This document shows positions 5,119 through 5,513 of a stretch of DNA of 5,513 bases, piece by piece. The stretch comes from Dehalococcoidia bacterium (lineage in GTDB: Bacteria > Chloroflexota > Dehalococcoidia > GIF9 > AB-539-J10). The translations under genes and the position numbers were made by a program. Location of the stretch: assembly GCA_030612345.1 (NCBI GenBank), contig JAUWOB010000071.1, positions 1-5,513 of the forward strand, written 5' to 3'. Within the stretch, counting starts at the first letter, position 1; each line of letters opens with the position of its first letter. The notes under the pieces are model-generated. The model saw nothing but the letters and a program-made list of their open reading frames with translations, had not been told where the DNA came from and did no database searches.

Positions 5119-5513
5119 ATGCCTGAAAGGGAACGAAAACTCGGTATCTGGGGGAGGTTTCTGACCTTGTGGGTAGCGCTATGTATCGGTACCGGCGTTG
5201 GATTAGGACGTTTGTTCCCGGAACTTTCTGACATACTGGCCAGGCTCGAGGTGGCGGGCATTTCTGTACCGATCGCCATACTGCTTTTTGCCATGATCTA
5301 CCCCATCATGGTTCAGATAAGCTGGGAGGAGATCAGAAAAGCAGTCCGCTCGCCCAAGCCGATCGGACTCACCCTGTTTGCCAACTGGGCAATAAAGCCC
5401 TTCACCATGGCCTTATTCGCCTGGCTATTCCTGAGTGTCATTTTCGGCCGGTTCCTGACCCCCGAGCAGGTGGAACAATACCGGGCCGGACCAATACTGC
5501 TCGGTGTTGCCCC
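5119..5513 (+). CDS. acr3: ACR3-family arsenite efflux permease, N-terminal part (cut by window end)
   Basis: The first 131 residues of an inner-membrane pump of the ACR3 family (bile acid/arsenite/riboflavin transporter superfamily), which extrudes As(III) and often Sb(III). No stop is reached, so about two thirds of the usual 340-370 residues lie beyond the window. Seen: the opening RFLTLWVALCIGTGVGLGRLFP (13-34) with the first membrane helix; EVAGISVPIAILLFAMIYPIM (44-64), matching the family's second helix; and FANWAIKPFTMALFAWLFL (87-105), the conserved NW..KP..M segment. The window stops in GPILLGVA (124-131), just before the family's conserved proline-cysteine motif on the fourth helix, so the key cysteine cannot be checked. 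The ATG at 5119 has GGAGAG (5106-5111) seven bases upstream. No separate promoter is evident, so it is probably cotranscribed with the thioredoxin-like gene. Confidence 0.9.
   Translation, partial: MPERERKLGIWGRFLTLWVALCIGTGVGLGRLFPELSDILARLEVAGISVPIAILLFAMIYPIMVQISWEEIRKAVRSPKPIGLTLFANWAIKPFTMALFAWLFLSVIFGRFLTPEQVEQYRAGPILLGVA

Noticed and set aside
1..5513. CRISPR array, insertion sequence with transposase, or integrase site at the tRNA
   Set aside because: No regularly spaced direct repeats, no transposase or integrase frame, and no direct copy of the tRNA 3' end elsewhere in the window were found by eye.

Overview
This 5.5-kb window looks like a bacterial chromosome segment with two parts: a housekeeping block on the left (tRNA-Ala, gatB, secG, a SAM hydroxide adenosyltransferase) and an arsenic-resistance block on the right (arsR, arsP-type permease, a small thioredoxin-fold protein and the start of an ACR3 arsenite pump). 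From memory, the GatB N-terminus resembles Chloroflexota/Dehalococcoidia proteins. That placement is an inference, not a search result. Promoters are of ordinary sigma-70 type on both strands.

Left part (1-2760). A tRNA-Ala(CGC) gene on the minus strand at 93-165 is divergent from gatB. Back-to-back promoters lie between them, and both predicted transcription starts fall almost at the gene starts, so the gatB mRNA may be nearly leaderless. gatB, secG and the SAM hydroxide adenosyltransferase gene are packed 1 and 9 bases apart and probably form one operon. The three products act in unrelated processes: charging Gln/Asn tRNA, protein export and S-adenosylmethionine hydrolysis.

Right part (2761-5513). 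After a 152-base gap with a hairpin, a near-consensus promoter (perfect TTGACA, 17-base spacer, CATAAT) overlaps a 22-bp near-perfect palindrome. It drives arsR, whose Cys-Cys-x-Cys motif fits an As(III) sensor, and then arsP, a DUF318-type permease related to organoarsenical exporters. A 389-base gap follows arsP. It holds a weak hairpin, a compact 53-bp multi-hairpin palindromic repeat (REP/MITE-like), and a second strong promoter (TTGACG, 17, TATACT) whose predicted start abuts a different inverted repeat, followed by a structured leader of about 100 nt. This second unit encodes an 81-residue thioredoxin-fold protein with three N-terminal cysteines, then ACR3, which runs off the window end after 131 residues.

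Taken together, ArsR probably represses its own operon and is released by trivalent arsenic. ArsP and ACR3 would export organic and inorganic As(III) respectively, and the small thiol protein may deliver electrons or bind As(III) for the pump. The two units carry unlike operator sequences, so they may respond to different signals. No arsenate reductase (ArsC), ArsM, ArsA or ArsD is visible here.
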